Shown piece after piece: positions 16,549 to 24,580 of a stretch of 47,936 nucleotides of DNA. Position 1 is the stretch's first letter. Every line of letters begins with the position of its first letter. The notes beneath the pieces were generated by a model that did not search any database, was not told the origin of the DNA, and worked only from the letters and a program-made list of their open reading frames with translations. A program made the position numbers and the translations under genes. Origin of the DNA: Acidobacteriota bacterium (GTDB taxonomy: Bacteria; Acidobacteriota; Vicinamibacteria; Vicinamibacterales; 2-12-FULL-66-21); the NCBI GenBank assembly GCA_003222675.1, contig QHWT01000016.1:1-47936 (forward strand), in the 5' to 3' direction.

Positions 16549-17888
16549 ATGAATCACAGCCGGCGTCAGTTCATCGGTCAGTGCGCCACGGTGGTGAGCG
16601 CATCAGCGGTGTCGGGCATGATCGATCGAATACCGGCCTCCGCCACGCCAGACCAGCCGCTGCTCAACTGGGCCGGCAACTATCGGTACAGCACGCAACG
16701 CGTCACTTCTGCGACCTCAGAAAACACGAGCGTCTTAAAGTTCTCGGCACGCGCCACTGCTTCAACGGGATCGCCGACAGCGCCGACGGTTTCCTTTCCC
16801 TTCGCGAGATGAAGCAGGTCGTCGAACTCGATCGCGCGGCGCGGAGGATCACGATCGAGTCGGGAATGAGCTACGGGCAGTTGTGTCCGTATCTCGATCA
16901 GCAGGGATTCGCGCTCCACAATCTGGCCTCGCTGCCGCACATCTCAATCGCCGGTGCCTGTGCCACCGCAACACATGGCTCCGGCCCGAAGAACGGGAAT
17001 CTCTCGACGGCGGTCTCGGCACTCGAGATCGTGACTGCCCGTGGCGATGTTCTGCCGATCGCGCGCACCAGAGATCGCGATACGTTTCAGGCCGCGGTCG
17101 TCCATCTCGGCGCCATCGGCGTTGTCACCAAGGTCACGCTGGATCTCCAGCCCGCGTTCACGATGCGGCAGGACGTCTATCTGGACCTGCCGATGGCGCA
17201 GGTCAGGGAGCATTTCGAAGACATCGCCTCCGCTGGGTACAGCGTGAGCCTGTTCACCGATTGGCAGAAGGGACGGGTCAACGAAGTCTGGGTGAAGCGT
17301 CGCGTCGAGAAGGATGCGCCCCTGACCACCTCGAAGGATTTCTACGGCGCACGTCCCGCGACTGCGAACGTCCATCCGATCATGGAGCTGTCAGCTGAAA
17401 ACTGCACTGAGCAGATGGGCGTTCCCGGGCCGTGGTACGAGCGGCTGCCTCACTTTCGAATGGGCTTCACTCCGAGCAGCGGCAAAGAACTGCAGTCGGA
17501 ATACTTCGTGCCGCGCAGGAATGCCGTCGAGGCGATCGCCGCCGTCGAGCGGCTACGCGATCACGTCACCCCGCACCTGATGATCACGGAACTGCGCACC
17601 ATCGATGCCGACGAGCTGTGGATGAGCCCATGCTACAAAAGGCCCAGTCTCGCGATTCATTTCACCTGGAAGCAGGAGTGGGAATCGGTGAGCAAGGTGC
17701 TGCCGATGATCGAACGTGAGCTGGCGCCTTTCGACGTGAGGCCACACTGGGGCAAGCTCTTCACCATTCCGTCGGCGGAGCTCCAGCAACGCTACGAGAA
17801 GTGCGCTGAGTTCAAGCGGTTCGTCGCTCAATACGACACGCACGGCAAGTTCCGCAACGAATTCCTGAGCGCGAAACTCTACGGCTGA
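16549..17888 (+). pseudogene. FAD-linked sugar-lactone/alditol oxidase, frame broken near 16715
   Basis: From ATG 16549, with an excellent ribosome binding site (AGGAGGT, 9 bases), comes a twin-arginine signal 'SRRQFIGQ' and 'LLNWAGNYRYSTQRV'. The expected continuation is lost near 16715; the other frame resumes with 'KHERLKVLGTRHCFNGIADS' and runs to 17888. It carries the FAD-binding part ('ACATATHGSGPKNG', 'HLGAIGVVTKVTLDLQP') and the ALO-type C-terminal domain ending in 'VRPHWGKLF' and 'HGKFRNEFLSAKLYG'. The family oxidises sugar lactones or polyols with FAD, here probably in the periplasm. A short deletion not divisible by three appears to have removed part of the first strand region. It may be inactive, or mis-sequenced. 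Confidence 0.8.
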
Positions 17889-17897
17889 AGCGTGAGT

Positions 17898-18006
17898 GGG
17901 GTCGCTGGACGCACGCGCGGGAGCGCGTGCGATGCGACAATCACCAGATTACCCAGTCCAGAAATCACCAAATCCGTTGGACTGTCTTCTTCTTCAGCAC
18001 CCTGCT
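17898..18006. repeat. Intergenic repeat, copy 1 (inverted relative to 21524-21634)
   Basis: About 109 bases between two convergent genes. Its reverse complement matches 21524-21634 closely, including 'GCTGAAGAAGAAGACA', 'TGGTGATTTCTGGA', 'TGGGTAATCTGGTGATTG' and a GC-rich palindrome GCACGCGC/GCGCGTGC. It probably belongs to a dispersed intergenic repeat family that may double as a terminator. Confidence 0.75.
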
Positions 18007-18021
18007 AAAGACCCGGCCTAC

Positions 18022-19164
18022 TCAACGCCCCACACCGGCCGGAACTGGTGCGGCCGTCAACTTGCGAATCAGGTCCACTTCCTCCTGCTTGTACGGCGTC
18101 CCATCCTGCTTGAAGATTTCGTGGAACCATATCTTCGGCTCCCGATCGACGTATGGCTTCTGCCACGAGTCCCAGGGCAGGTAGGTCTGAGTCTTTCCCG
18201 CCACGAAGCCCCAGTTGATGGCCGCCACCCTGTATTTCTGAGCGACCGGCAACGAGCCCTGGAACGTGCTGCCGTTGCCGCGTGCCATGTATTCGGTGCA
18301 CAGGATCGGCCGATGGTACCGCTGGAGCCATTTGATCCGCTTCTCGAACTCGGCGGCTCTGTCGTAGTTGTGAAACGAGATCACGTCCGAGCCCTCGAGC
18401 TGGACGCGCTCCATCGGCGACAGCTTGTCATCGCTCGACCAGTCGCCTTTCCAGACTCCGGACGTCAGCGGCTGCTCGGCGCCGGCCTCTCGTGACCACT
18501 CAAACGCCTGCGGCAGCAGAGCGAGCACGAGTTCGACCTTGTTCTTCGGTTCTGCGCTTCCGTAGCTGTTCGTGTTCGTATTGTCTGGCTCGTTCCAGAT
18601 GTCCCAGCCGAGCACCCGCGGATCCTTGCCGAATGCCTTCACCACGCCGGTGACATAGGCCTTGAGTCGCGGGTACTCCTGCGAGTCCTGCAGCGCCTTG
18701 GCCCCGGGGCTTTGCAGCCACCCGGAATTGTGCACGCCCGGCCTGGGATCGCGCTGCCGTCCAAGCTTGGGATGAGGATCCCAGCATGAATCGAACAGCA
18801 CGAACAAAGGCTTGATGCGGTGTCGCGCGGCGATATCGAGGAAGCGAGTGATTCGTTCGCGATAGCTGTCAGCATCCTGCTGCCACGCCAGGTCGTGCAG
18901 AAACACGCGCATCGTCGTCATCCCGAGACTCTCGGCCCAGCCGAGCTCCTTGTCGATCGTATTGGGATCGAACGTCTCGGCTTGCCACATCTCGAGCTCG
19001 TTGATCGCCGTGGCCGGAATGTAGTTGCTGCCCACCAGCCACGGTTGACCGGCGTACCACTCGTTCGCCTTCGCCTCGGACCAGCGCGCCATCGGCGTTT
19101 GCGCAGGCGCGAGCGTGACGAGACTGCAGATCAGCAAAAGACCGAAAAGTCGTGCCTTTTTCAT
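18022..19164 (-). CDS. Secreted glycoside hydrolase, cellulase-like (clan A)
   Basis: 380 residues with a Sec signal peptide (to about residue 22, 'LAPAQ'). The TIM-barrel pattern is clear: '[17 protein letters not shown]' (strand 2), '[16 protein letters not shown]', then acid/base Glu192 in '[11 protein letters not shown]' and the nucleophile Glu291 in '[13 protein letters not shown]'. '[17 protein letters not shown]' supplies substrate-binding aromatics. This matches GH5-like cellulases or mannanases, though the exact family cannot be fixed by eye. It is exported and likely cuts plant or microbial beta-glycans. The ATG is preceded by GGAG. Transcribed alone, convergent with the FAD oxidase. 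Confidence 0.85.
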   Translation of the reverse strand: MKKARLFGLLLICSLVTLAPAQTPMARWSEAKANEWYAGQPWLVGSNYIPATAINELEMWQAETFDPNTIDKELGWAESLGMTTMRVFLHDLAWQQDADSYRERITRFLDIAARHRIKPLFVLFDSCWDPHPKLGRQRDPRPGVHNSGWLQSPGAKALQDSQEYPRLKAYVTGVVKAFGKDPRVLGWDIWNEPDNTNTNSYGSAEPKNKVELVLALLPQAFEWSREAGAEQPLTSGVWKGDWSSDDKLSPMERVQLEGSDVISFHNYDRAAEFEKRIKWLQRYHRPILCTEYMARGNGSTFQGSLPVAQKYRVAAINWGFVAGKTQTYLPWDSWQKPYVDREPKIWFHEIFKQDGTPYKQEEVDLIRKLTAAPVPAGVGR

Positions 19165-19322
19165 CGCTCCGCCCTTTCGTCATCCACCATAGCTTTCGTG
19201 CTCTCAAGAGCTTACTAATTATTGTCGGCAATGCTGATGTTGAAAGGAGATCCCTTCCAACGGCAGCACCTGATTTGCCGTCGAAATGGGAGAGCGCTGT
19301 CCCGGGCGCAACAGGAGTGCTC

Positions 19323-19947
19323 GTGAAACAGGATGTTCGGGCGGCGTGGGACTGGACCTGGCTGGAGCAACTCGCGCGCGATGTCGGCTACGGATTGCGC
19401 CAGATCCGCCGCAATCCGGCGTTCTCGGGCATCGCCATCGCAACGCTGGCGCTCGGCATCGGCATCAACACCGCGATGTTCAGCGCCGTCGATGCGGTAC
19501 TGATTCGTCCCCTGCGGTTCTGCTGATCTCGTGCGTCAATCTGGCGAATCTGCTCATGTCACGCGGGGCCGCGCGTCGCCGCGAGGTGGCCGTGCGCGCG
19601 CCTGCGCGAAGGCCGATTCTTCGACGCGTCTGATCAACAATCGGAAGCGCCCGTGGCGATCGTCAACGAATCGTTTGCCGATCGCAACTTTCCAGGACGT
19701 TCGGCGATTGGCGCGCGATTCAAGTTCGGACGCTGGGGCAGCAAGGCTTACTGGTACACGATCGCGGCGTCGTGAAGGAAATTCGCGATCGCGGCGTGGC
19801 GGAAGAACTGCAGCCCACGATTTATCGCGTGTCCCGGCTGTCACCGTGGTATCGGTCATTCTCTTGGCCGTGGCAGCCCTGGCGTGTTTTGTTCCCGCGC
19901 GTCGCGCGTCGCGCATCGATCCAACGATCGCCCTGCAGCATGAGTAG
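19323..19947 (+). pseudogene. Relic of an ADOP-type permease
   Basis: Starts with GTG 19323 '[20 protein letters not shown]', '[20 protein letters not shown]', '[20 protein letters not shown]', the usual ADOP start, then breaks at about 19520. Pieces of the same family follow in shifting frames: 'SCVNLANLLMSRGAARRREV', 'VAIVNESFADRNFPGRSAIG', 'PARRASRIDPTIALQHE'. Some 600 of about 850 codons are missing, so several internal deletions occurred. Not functional. Confidence 0.8.
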
Positions 19948-20018
19948 GAATCGGCAATCGTGATGGGCGGACCGAGTCGCCGATCGTGATGGCCTTCGCT
20001 TTGCTATCCATTCGCCTC

Positions 20019-20204
20019 ATGAAGAACCAGCCCATTGACGATTGGAAAACGGGCGATGAACCGATGACGGCCGCACAGCGCTCGTACCTCGAGACGCTGT
20101 GTCGCGATACAGGTGAGGAATTCAACGACGCGCTCTCGAAGGCGGAGGCGTCGAAGCGGATCGATGAACTGCGCGAGCGGTCGCCGCGACTCTCTCGCGG
20201 TTGA
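20019..20204 (+). CDS. DUF3072 family protein
   Basis: 61 residues from ATG 20019: 'IDDWKTGDEPMTAAQRSYLE' followed by 'GEEFNDALSKAEASKRIDEL'. This is the full DUF3072 pattern, a small protein of unknown role found in soil bacteria, with an SAP-like helix pair at the end. An ATG at 19986 would add a short hydrophobic leader and seems less likely. Single gene. Confidence 0.75.
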   Translation: MKNQPIDDWKTGDEPMTAAQRSYLETLCRDTGEEFNDALSKAEASKRIDELRERSPRLSRG

Positions 20205-20244
20205 GAAGGACCTGCGGCGCTGAAATTGCCCAGCTCGCCGTGCG

Positions 20245-21522
20245 ATGCCGCATCTCAGGCAACATCACAAACTCGTCTTCTCCATCCTGATCGTCTGCGG
20301 CATCATCGCGGCGCTGCTGGCGATCGCGCAGGACCAGGAGACGCTCAAAATCGAGAGCACCTACGGCGCCGAGGACCGCAGGTTTCCCGCGTACCTTGCG
20401 GCGCTGCTCGGCGCAGACGCGACGGGCGGTAATCAATATCAGGTCCTTACCAACGGCGATCAAATCTTCCCTCCGATGCTTGGCGCTATCGCGGAAGCCA
20501 AACGCCGCATCAGCTTTGAGACCTACATCTACGAGCAGGGCACAGTTGCCGACCAGTTCACGGCCGCGCTCGAGGCCGCGGCGCGCCGCGGTGTGCAGGT
20601 TGATCTCGTCGTCGACGCGATGGGGTCGGACAGGGTGCCGGCAGAGGCCGTGAAGCATCTCCGCGATGCGGGCGCGCACGTCGGCCAGTTCGGCCAGCCG
20701 ACCTGGTACACACTCGAAGAGCTCAACTATCGCACCCATCGCAAGATCCTCGTCGTGGACGGCCGGGTCGGGTTCACGGGCGGCGTAGGTGTGGCCGATC
20801 ACTGGCTCGGTCACGCGGAGGATCCCGATCACTGGCGCGATACGATGGTGCGCATCGAAGGTCCGCTCGTCCGGCTGATGGAGGGCGCGTTCTACGAAAA
20901 CTTCGTCGAGACGCTCGGACCGGTCAAGCCATCGCTCGATCCGCCAGATGAATGGCTGCCGCCGACGCCGCGCGACAGCGCCTTCATCCTTCGCAGCTCC
21001 CCAACCGGCGGCAGCAATGATCTGAAGCGCCTCTATCTGCTTGCCATCGGCGCCGCGATGAAGACGCTCGATATCTGCACCCCGTATTTCATCATCGACG
21101 AATCCAGCGACTGGTCGCTCGCCCAGGCCGTCAAGCGTGGCGTCAAAGTTCGCGTGCTGGTCGAGGGAGAGCACACCGACGCCAAGCCCGTGAAGTACTC
21201 CAGCCGCAGCGCGTACGAGCGGCTGATGACGGAGGGGCTCGAGCTCTACGAATACCAGCCGACGATGATGCATACGAAGACGATGGTGGTGGACAGCGTG
21301 TGGAGCATGTTCGGCTCGGCGAACTTCGACAATCGATCACTGGAGCTCAACGACGAGATGAACGTGGCGGTGAGCGATCCCAGTCTGGCCCAGCGGCTGC
21401 TGCAGGACTTCGAAGCGGATCTGAAATCGGCGAAGCGTCTCGATCTCGACGCCTGGCGCCGCCGCTCGCCGCTCGAGAAGACGCGCGAGTACTTCTGGAG
21501 CTACTTCGGAGAGATCTTCTAG
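20245..21522 (+). CDS. Phospholipase D/cardiolipin synthase-like protein
   Basis: 425 residues. One N-terminal membrane helix ('LVFSILIVCGIIAALLAIA') anchors two PLD domains. The first HKD motif is His165-Lys167-Asp172 in 'HRKILVVDGRVGFTGG', the second His343-Lys345-Asp350 in 'MHTKTMVVDSVWSMFGSANF'. 'FETYIYEQGTVADQF' is typical of bacterial cardiolipin synthase (Cls-type) enzymes, which join two phosphatidylglycerols or use phosphatidylethanolamine. Both catalytic motifs are complete. No operon partner; the repeat copy 2 follows its stop. Confidence 0.88.
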   Translation: MPHLRQHHKLVFSILIVCGIIAALLAIAQDQETLKIESTYGAEDRRFPAYLAALLGADATGGNQYQVLTNGDQIFPPMLGAIAEAKRRISFETYIYEQGTVADQFTAALEAAARRGVQVDLVVDAMGSDRVPAEAVKHLRDAGAHVGQFGQPTWYTLEELNYRTHRKILVVDGRVGFTGGVGVADHWLGHAEDPDHWRDTMVRIEGPLVRLMEGAFYENFVETLGPVKPSLDPPDEWLPPTPRDSAFILRSSPTGGSNDLKRLYLLAIGAAMKTLDICTPYFIIDESSDWSLAQAVKRGVKVRVLVEGEHTDAKPVKYSSRSAYERLMTEGLELYEYQPTMMHTKTMVVDSVWSMFGSANFDNRSLELNDEMNVAVSDPSLAQRLLQDFEADLKSAKRLDLDAWRRRSPLEKTREYFWSYFGEIF

Positions 21523-21523
21523 C

Positions 21524-21634
21524 TGGCAGGCTGCTGAAGAAGAAGACAACCTGCGGAATTCGGTGATCTCTGGATTGGGTAATCTGGTGATTGTGCTTCG
21601 CACGCGCTCCCGCGCGTGCGTCTCTCTAGACCCC
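21524..21634. repeat. Intergenic repeat, copy 2 (inverted relative to 17898-18006)
   Basis: Begins two bases after the PLD-gene stop. It shares about 100 bases with copy 1 in opposite orientation, including the AAGAAGAAGACA stretch, the TGGGTAATCTGGTGATTG core and the CGCACGCGC-TCCC-GCGCGTGCG hairpin, which can act as a terminator. Confidence 0.75.
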
Positions 21635-21704
21635 GCCTTCGCACCACGCACCACGCACCTTGGACCTCGGACCCTCGGCCTTCGGATCAAGCGATAATCG
21701 TGAG

Positions 21705-23162
21705 ATGGTTCGCGTGCGTTTTGCTCCGTCTCCGACAGGCTACCTGCACGTGGGTGGCGCCCGAACGGCGCTCTTCAACTGGCTCTTTGCACGGCGGCAC
21801 GGAGGCACCTTCGTCCTGCGCATCGAAGACACCGACGCCGAGCGGTCCTCCTGGGCCATGGTGGCCGGCATTGTCGACGGCCTGCGATGGCTGGGACTCG
21901 ACTGGGATGAAGGGCCCGACGTCGGCGGGCCGCACGCGCCTTACTTTCAATCCGAACGGCTCGATCGATATCGCGAGAAGGCGCACGCCCTCGTGCGCAA
22001 GGGACATGCGTACTACTGCTATTGCTCGCCCGAGGATCTGCAGCGGAAGCGCACCGTCGCGGAAGGACGTGGCGAGGCGTGGACGTACGATCGCGCGTGT
22101 CTGAAGCTGTCGCGTGAAGACGCCGCGCGGCTCGACGCGGCGGGCGCGGCACGGGCGATTCGCTTCAACGTCCCCGCAGGTCAGACGCGATTCGCCGATC
22201 TCGTTCACGGACCGATTGTATTCGACAATTCCAATATCGAAGACTTCGTGATCTTGAGGTCCGATGCGCAGCCGACCTATCACCTGTCAGTTGTCGTGGA
22301 TGACATCGAGATGGAAATGACGCACGTCGTCCGCGGCGACGATCACATCTCCAACACGCCGAAACACGTGCTGCTCTACCAGGCATTCGGCAGGACGCCG
22401 CCGCAGTTTGCCCACGTGCCGCTCATTCTCGGGCCCGACAAGAAGCGGCTGAGCAAGCGGCACGGGGCGACGTCGGTGATGGAATATCACCGCCTCGGGT
22501 TTCTGCCCGAAGCGATGGTGAACTTCCTCGCACTCCTTGGGTGGTCGCCCGGCGGCGATCGCGAGCTGCTCGAAACAGACGAGCTGATCGCCCTCTTCAC
22601 GCTGGAAGGAATCAGTGGCGGGAACGCCGTCTTCAATCCTGAAAAACTGGACTGGTTCAACCAGCAACACATCGCGCGGCTGCCGGCTGCCGAACTGCTG
22701 CGGCGCATTGAAGGTCGCCTGCGCGCACGGGAATTGTGGCGCGACAGCCTGCCGGGCGGCGAAGCGGCATGGGTGGAAAAGGTCCTGGAACTGCTCAAGC
22801 CGCGCGTCAAGAAGCTCGATCAGCTCGTCGACGAGATCGAGCCGTTTCTCGTCGATCTGCCGCAGTTCGATCCCGCCGCTGTCCAGAAGCACCTGTCCGA
22901 CGTGGACGTGCGAAATACGCTCGGCATCCTCGCCGATCGGTATGGCCCGCTCGTGCCGTTCGATGCCGCAACCACCGAGCACGTACTTCGCGGCGTCGCG
23001 CAGGACGCCGGCCTCAAGGGAGCCGCCCTGATTCACGCCACGCGGGTGGCTGTCACGGGACGCGCCGTCAGTGCGGGGTTGTTCGACGTGCTGGCGCTGC
23101 TGGGCTCGACCCGTGTAGTGAATCGCCTGCGCCGCGCCAGAGATTACACACCCGTGTCGTAA
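21705..23162 (+). CDS. gltX: Glutamate--tRNA ligase
   Basis: 485 residues, a full-length class I aminoacyl-tRNA synthetase that charges tRNA-Glu. The start 'MVRVRFAPSPTGYLHVGGAR' holds the HIGH-like motif, 'RIEDTDAERSS' binds ATP/Glu, 'DVEMEMTHVVRGDDH'-like sequence follows, and the KMSKS-like loop is 'KKRLSKRHG' near residue 250. The C-terminal anticodon-binding helical part ends 'TRVVNRLRRARDY'. ATG 21705 was chosen because the conserved start follows immediately; an earlier in-frame start at 21660 would add non-conserved residues. Housekeeping gene. Confidence 0.97.
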   Translation: MVRVRFAPSPTGYLHVGGARTALFNWLFARRHGGTFVLRIEDTDAERSSWAMVAGIVDGLRWLGLDWDEGPDVGGPHAPYFQSERLDRYREKAHALVRKGHAYYCYCSPEDLQRKRTVAEGRGEAWTYDRACLKLSREDAARLDAAGAARAIRFNVPAGQTRFADLVHGPIVFDNSNIEDFVILRSDAQPTYHLSVVVDDIEMEMTHVVRGDDHISNTPKHVLLYQAFGRTPPQFAHVPLILGPDKKRLSKRHGATSVMEYHRLGFLPEAMVNFLALLGWSPGGDRELLETDELIALFTLEGISGGNAVFNPEKLDWFNQQHIARLPAAELLRRIEGRLRARELWRDSLPGGEAAWVEKVLELLKPRVKKLDQLVDEIEPFLVDLPQFDPAAVQKHLSDVDVRNTLGILADRYGPLVPFDAATTEHVLRGVAQDAGLKGAALIHATRVAVTGRAVSAGLFDVLALLGSTRVVNRLRRARDYTPVS

Positions 23163-23461
23163 ACGTTTGCACCACCGCCGACGCGCGCTGCCCACGCCGC
23201 GCCGCAAGACGGACGGCTGCGGTCGGAAAGTCATTTCCGATTCGGGCTACTTCTCTTCTGTTTTCTCTGATCCACTTGTGTTTGCGCCCGGCCCACGACC
23301 AAACAACGGAAATGAACGCCACTCATTTCCTCTTGCGCTACCCGAATGTAAGTTCCGTCATTTCAATCAATTAGAACCGATCACGTGGCACTGCCGTTGC
23401 AGTGGTTGGGCTCGCCTGAAACGTCGGTCTCAACCCGTTGGCAGCGGGAGGAGGACAACAA

Positions 23462-23716
23462 GTGGCGAAGGAAGATCGCGGATTCGCATCGATGGACAGG
23501 GCGAAGCAACGTGAAATTGCGAGCAAGGGCGGGAAAGCGGCGCACCAGAAAGGCACTGCTCACGAGTGGACGAGCGAGGAAGCACGCGACGCAGGGCGCA
23601 AGGGAGGCATCGCGAGCCATCGTCGTCGTCGCGAGCAGATGGGTACGAGCTCGGACATGGCCGAGCGTGGAAACGGTGACGCCGAGTCGAGCATGACCTC
23701 GACGGAGAACGAGTAG
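23462..23716 (+). CDS. KGG-motif stress-induced protein
   Basis: 84 residues starting at GTG 23462, with a strong ribosome binding site GGAGGAGG 8 bases upstream. It has two KGG units: 'KQREIASKGGKAAHQKG' and 'EEARDAGRKGGIASHRR', the signature of the small hydrophilic general-stress family (GsiB/con-10-like). Highly charged and probably disordered, it likely acts in desiccation or stress tolerance. Followed at once by a terminator hairpin. Confidence 0.8.
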   Translation: MAKEDRGFASMDRAKQREIASKGGKAAHQKGTAHEWTSEEARDAGRKGGIASHRRRREQMGTSSDMAERGNGDAESSMTSTENE

Positions 23717-23720
23717 CCTT

Positions 23721-23743
23721 CGAGGGGTCCCGGAGGCCCCTCG
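23721..23743 (+). terminator. Terminator hairpin after the KGG gene
   Basis: CGAGGGGTCC pairs with GGCCCCTCG around a CGGA tetraloop with one bulged T, followed by the pyrimidine run CCTTTCCTTCC. It begins five bases after the stop codon. Confidence 0.65.
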
Positions 23744-23956
23744 CCTTTCCTTCCTGACTCTCGGTTTGCGCGGCCGACATGCCCACAGAAGTATGCGTGT
23801 CGATCCACCACTGCTTTCCCCTCACATTCTTGATTCGCCTGAGATTGTTTCGCCGTGCCGCAGCGCGAACACCTGCACGCGCTAGTCGCCCACTAGCGTT
23901 GGGACCATTGGTGGTGCGAAAAAGCCAGCGGAAGGCTTTAGACTAAGCGCACCTTC

Positions 23957-24580
23957 ATGAGCCCTGAAGAATACGCCCGCGCCCGACGCGTGCTGATGCG
24001 CCGGGATCCTGTACTTGCGCCGGTCATCAGGAGGTTTCGCGAACGGTCGCTCATCGAGGGGCCTCCCGTCGATCCATTTTCGGCGCTCGTGCGAACGATT
24101 GTCGGCCAGCAGTTGTCGACGAAAGCGGCGGCGACGATTCATGGGCGGCTGATCGGTCTGATGCCCGGTGGCATCGCGACGCCGCAAGCGATTGGCGGCC
24201 TCGGCGACGATCAGCTACGGCAGGTCGGTATGAGCCGCCAGAAGAGCGCGTATCTCCGCGACCTTGCCGCGAAATCAGCCAGCGGCGAACTCCACCTCGA
24301 GGCCTTGTCCGAGATGACCGACGAGCAGGTCATCGACGCCATCACCAAGGTGAAGGGGCTCGGGCGATGGTCCGCCGAGATGTTCCTGATGTTCCGCCTC
24401 CGTCGGCCCGACGTGCTCCCGGTCGACGACCTCGGGATCGTGAACGCCATCCATCGTCTTTATAAGCTGCGCAAGAAACCCGACGCCGAGCGGATACGGA
24501 AGATGGGCGAAACGTGGCGACCCTATCGAACCGTCGCCTGTTACTACTTGTGGAGAAGTCTGGAGAATACGCCGCAATGA
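23957..24580 (+). CDS. DNA-3-methyladenine glycosylase (AlkA-like, HhH-GPD)
   Basis: 207 residues. A helical glycosylase with 'ALVRTIVGQQLSTKAAATIH' (active-site helix), the helix-hairpin-helix 'ITKVKGLGRWSAEMFLMFRL' and the catalytic Asp (Asp158) in 'VLPVDDLGIVNA'. It excises alkylated purines from DNA at the start of base-excision repair. Length fits the short bacterial AlkA group that lacks the N-terminal domain of E. coli AlkA. Its stop overlaps the next gene's start (ATGA), so it is translated with the amidohydrolase gene. Confidence 0.9.
   Translation: MSPEEYARARRVLMRRDPVLAPVIRRFRERSLIEGPPVDPFSALVRTIVGQQLSTKAAATIHGRLIGLMPGGIATPQAIGGLGDDQLRQVGMSRQKSAYLRDLAAKSASGELHLEALSEMTDEQVIDAITKVKGLGRWSAEMFLMFRLRRPDVLPVDDLGIVNAIHRLYKLRKKPDAERIRKMGETWRPYRTVACYYLWRSLENTPQ

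Noticed and set aside
20122-21273. 383-residue minus-strand frame opposite the PLD gene
   Set aside because: It mirrors the codon pattern of the plus-strand gene with both HKD motifs, is rich in Arg/Val/His as antisense frames of high-GC genes are, and has no motif of its own.
22287-23234. 315-residue minus-strand frame opposite gltX
   Set aside because: Antisense shadow of a complete glutamyl-tRNA synthetase; no domain and no ribosome binding site.
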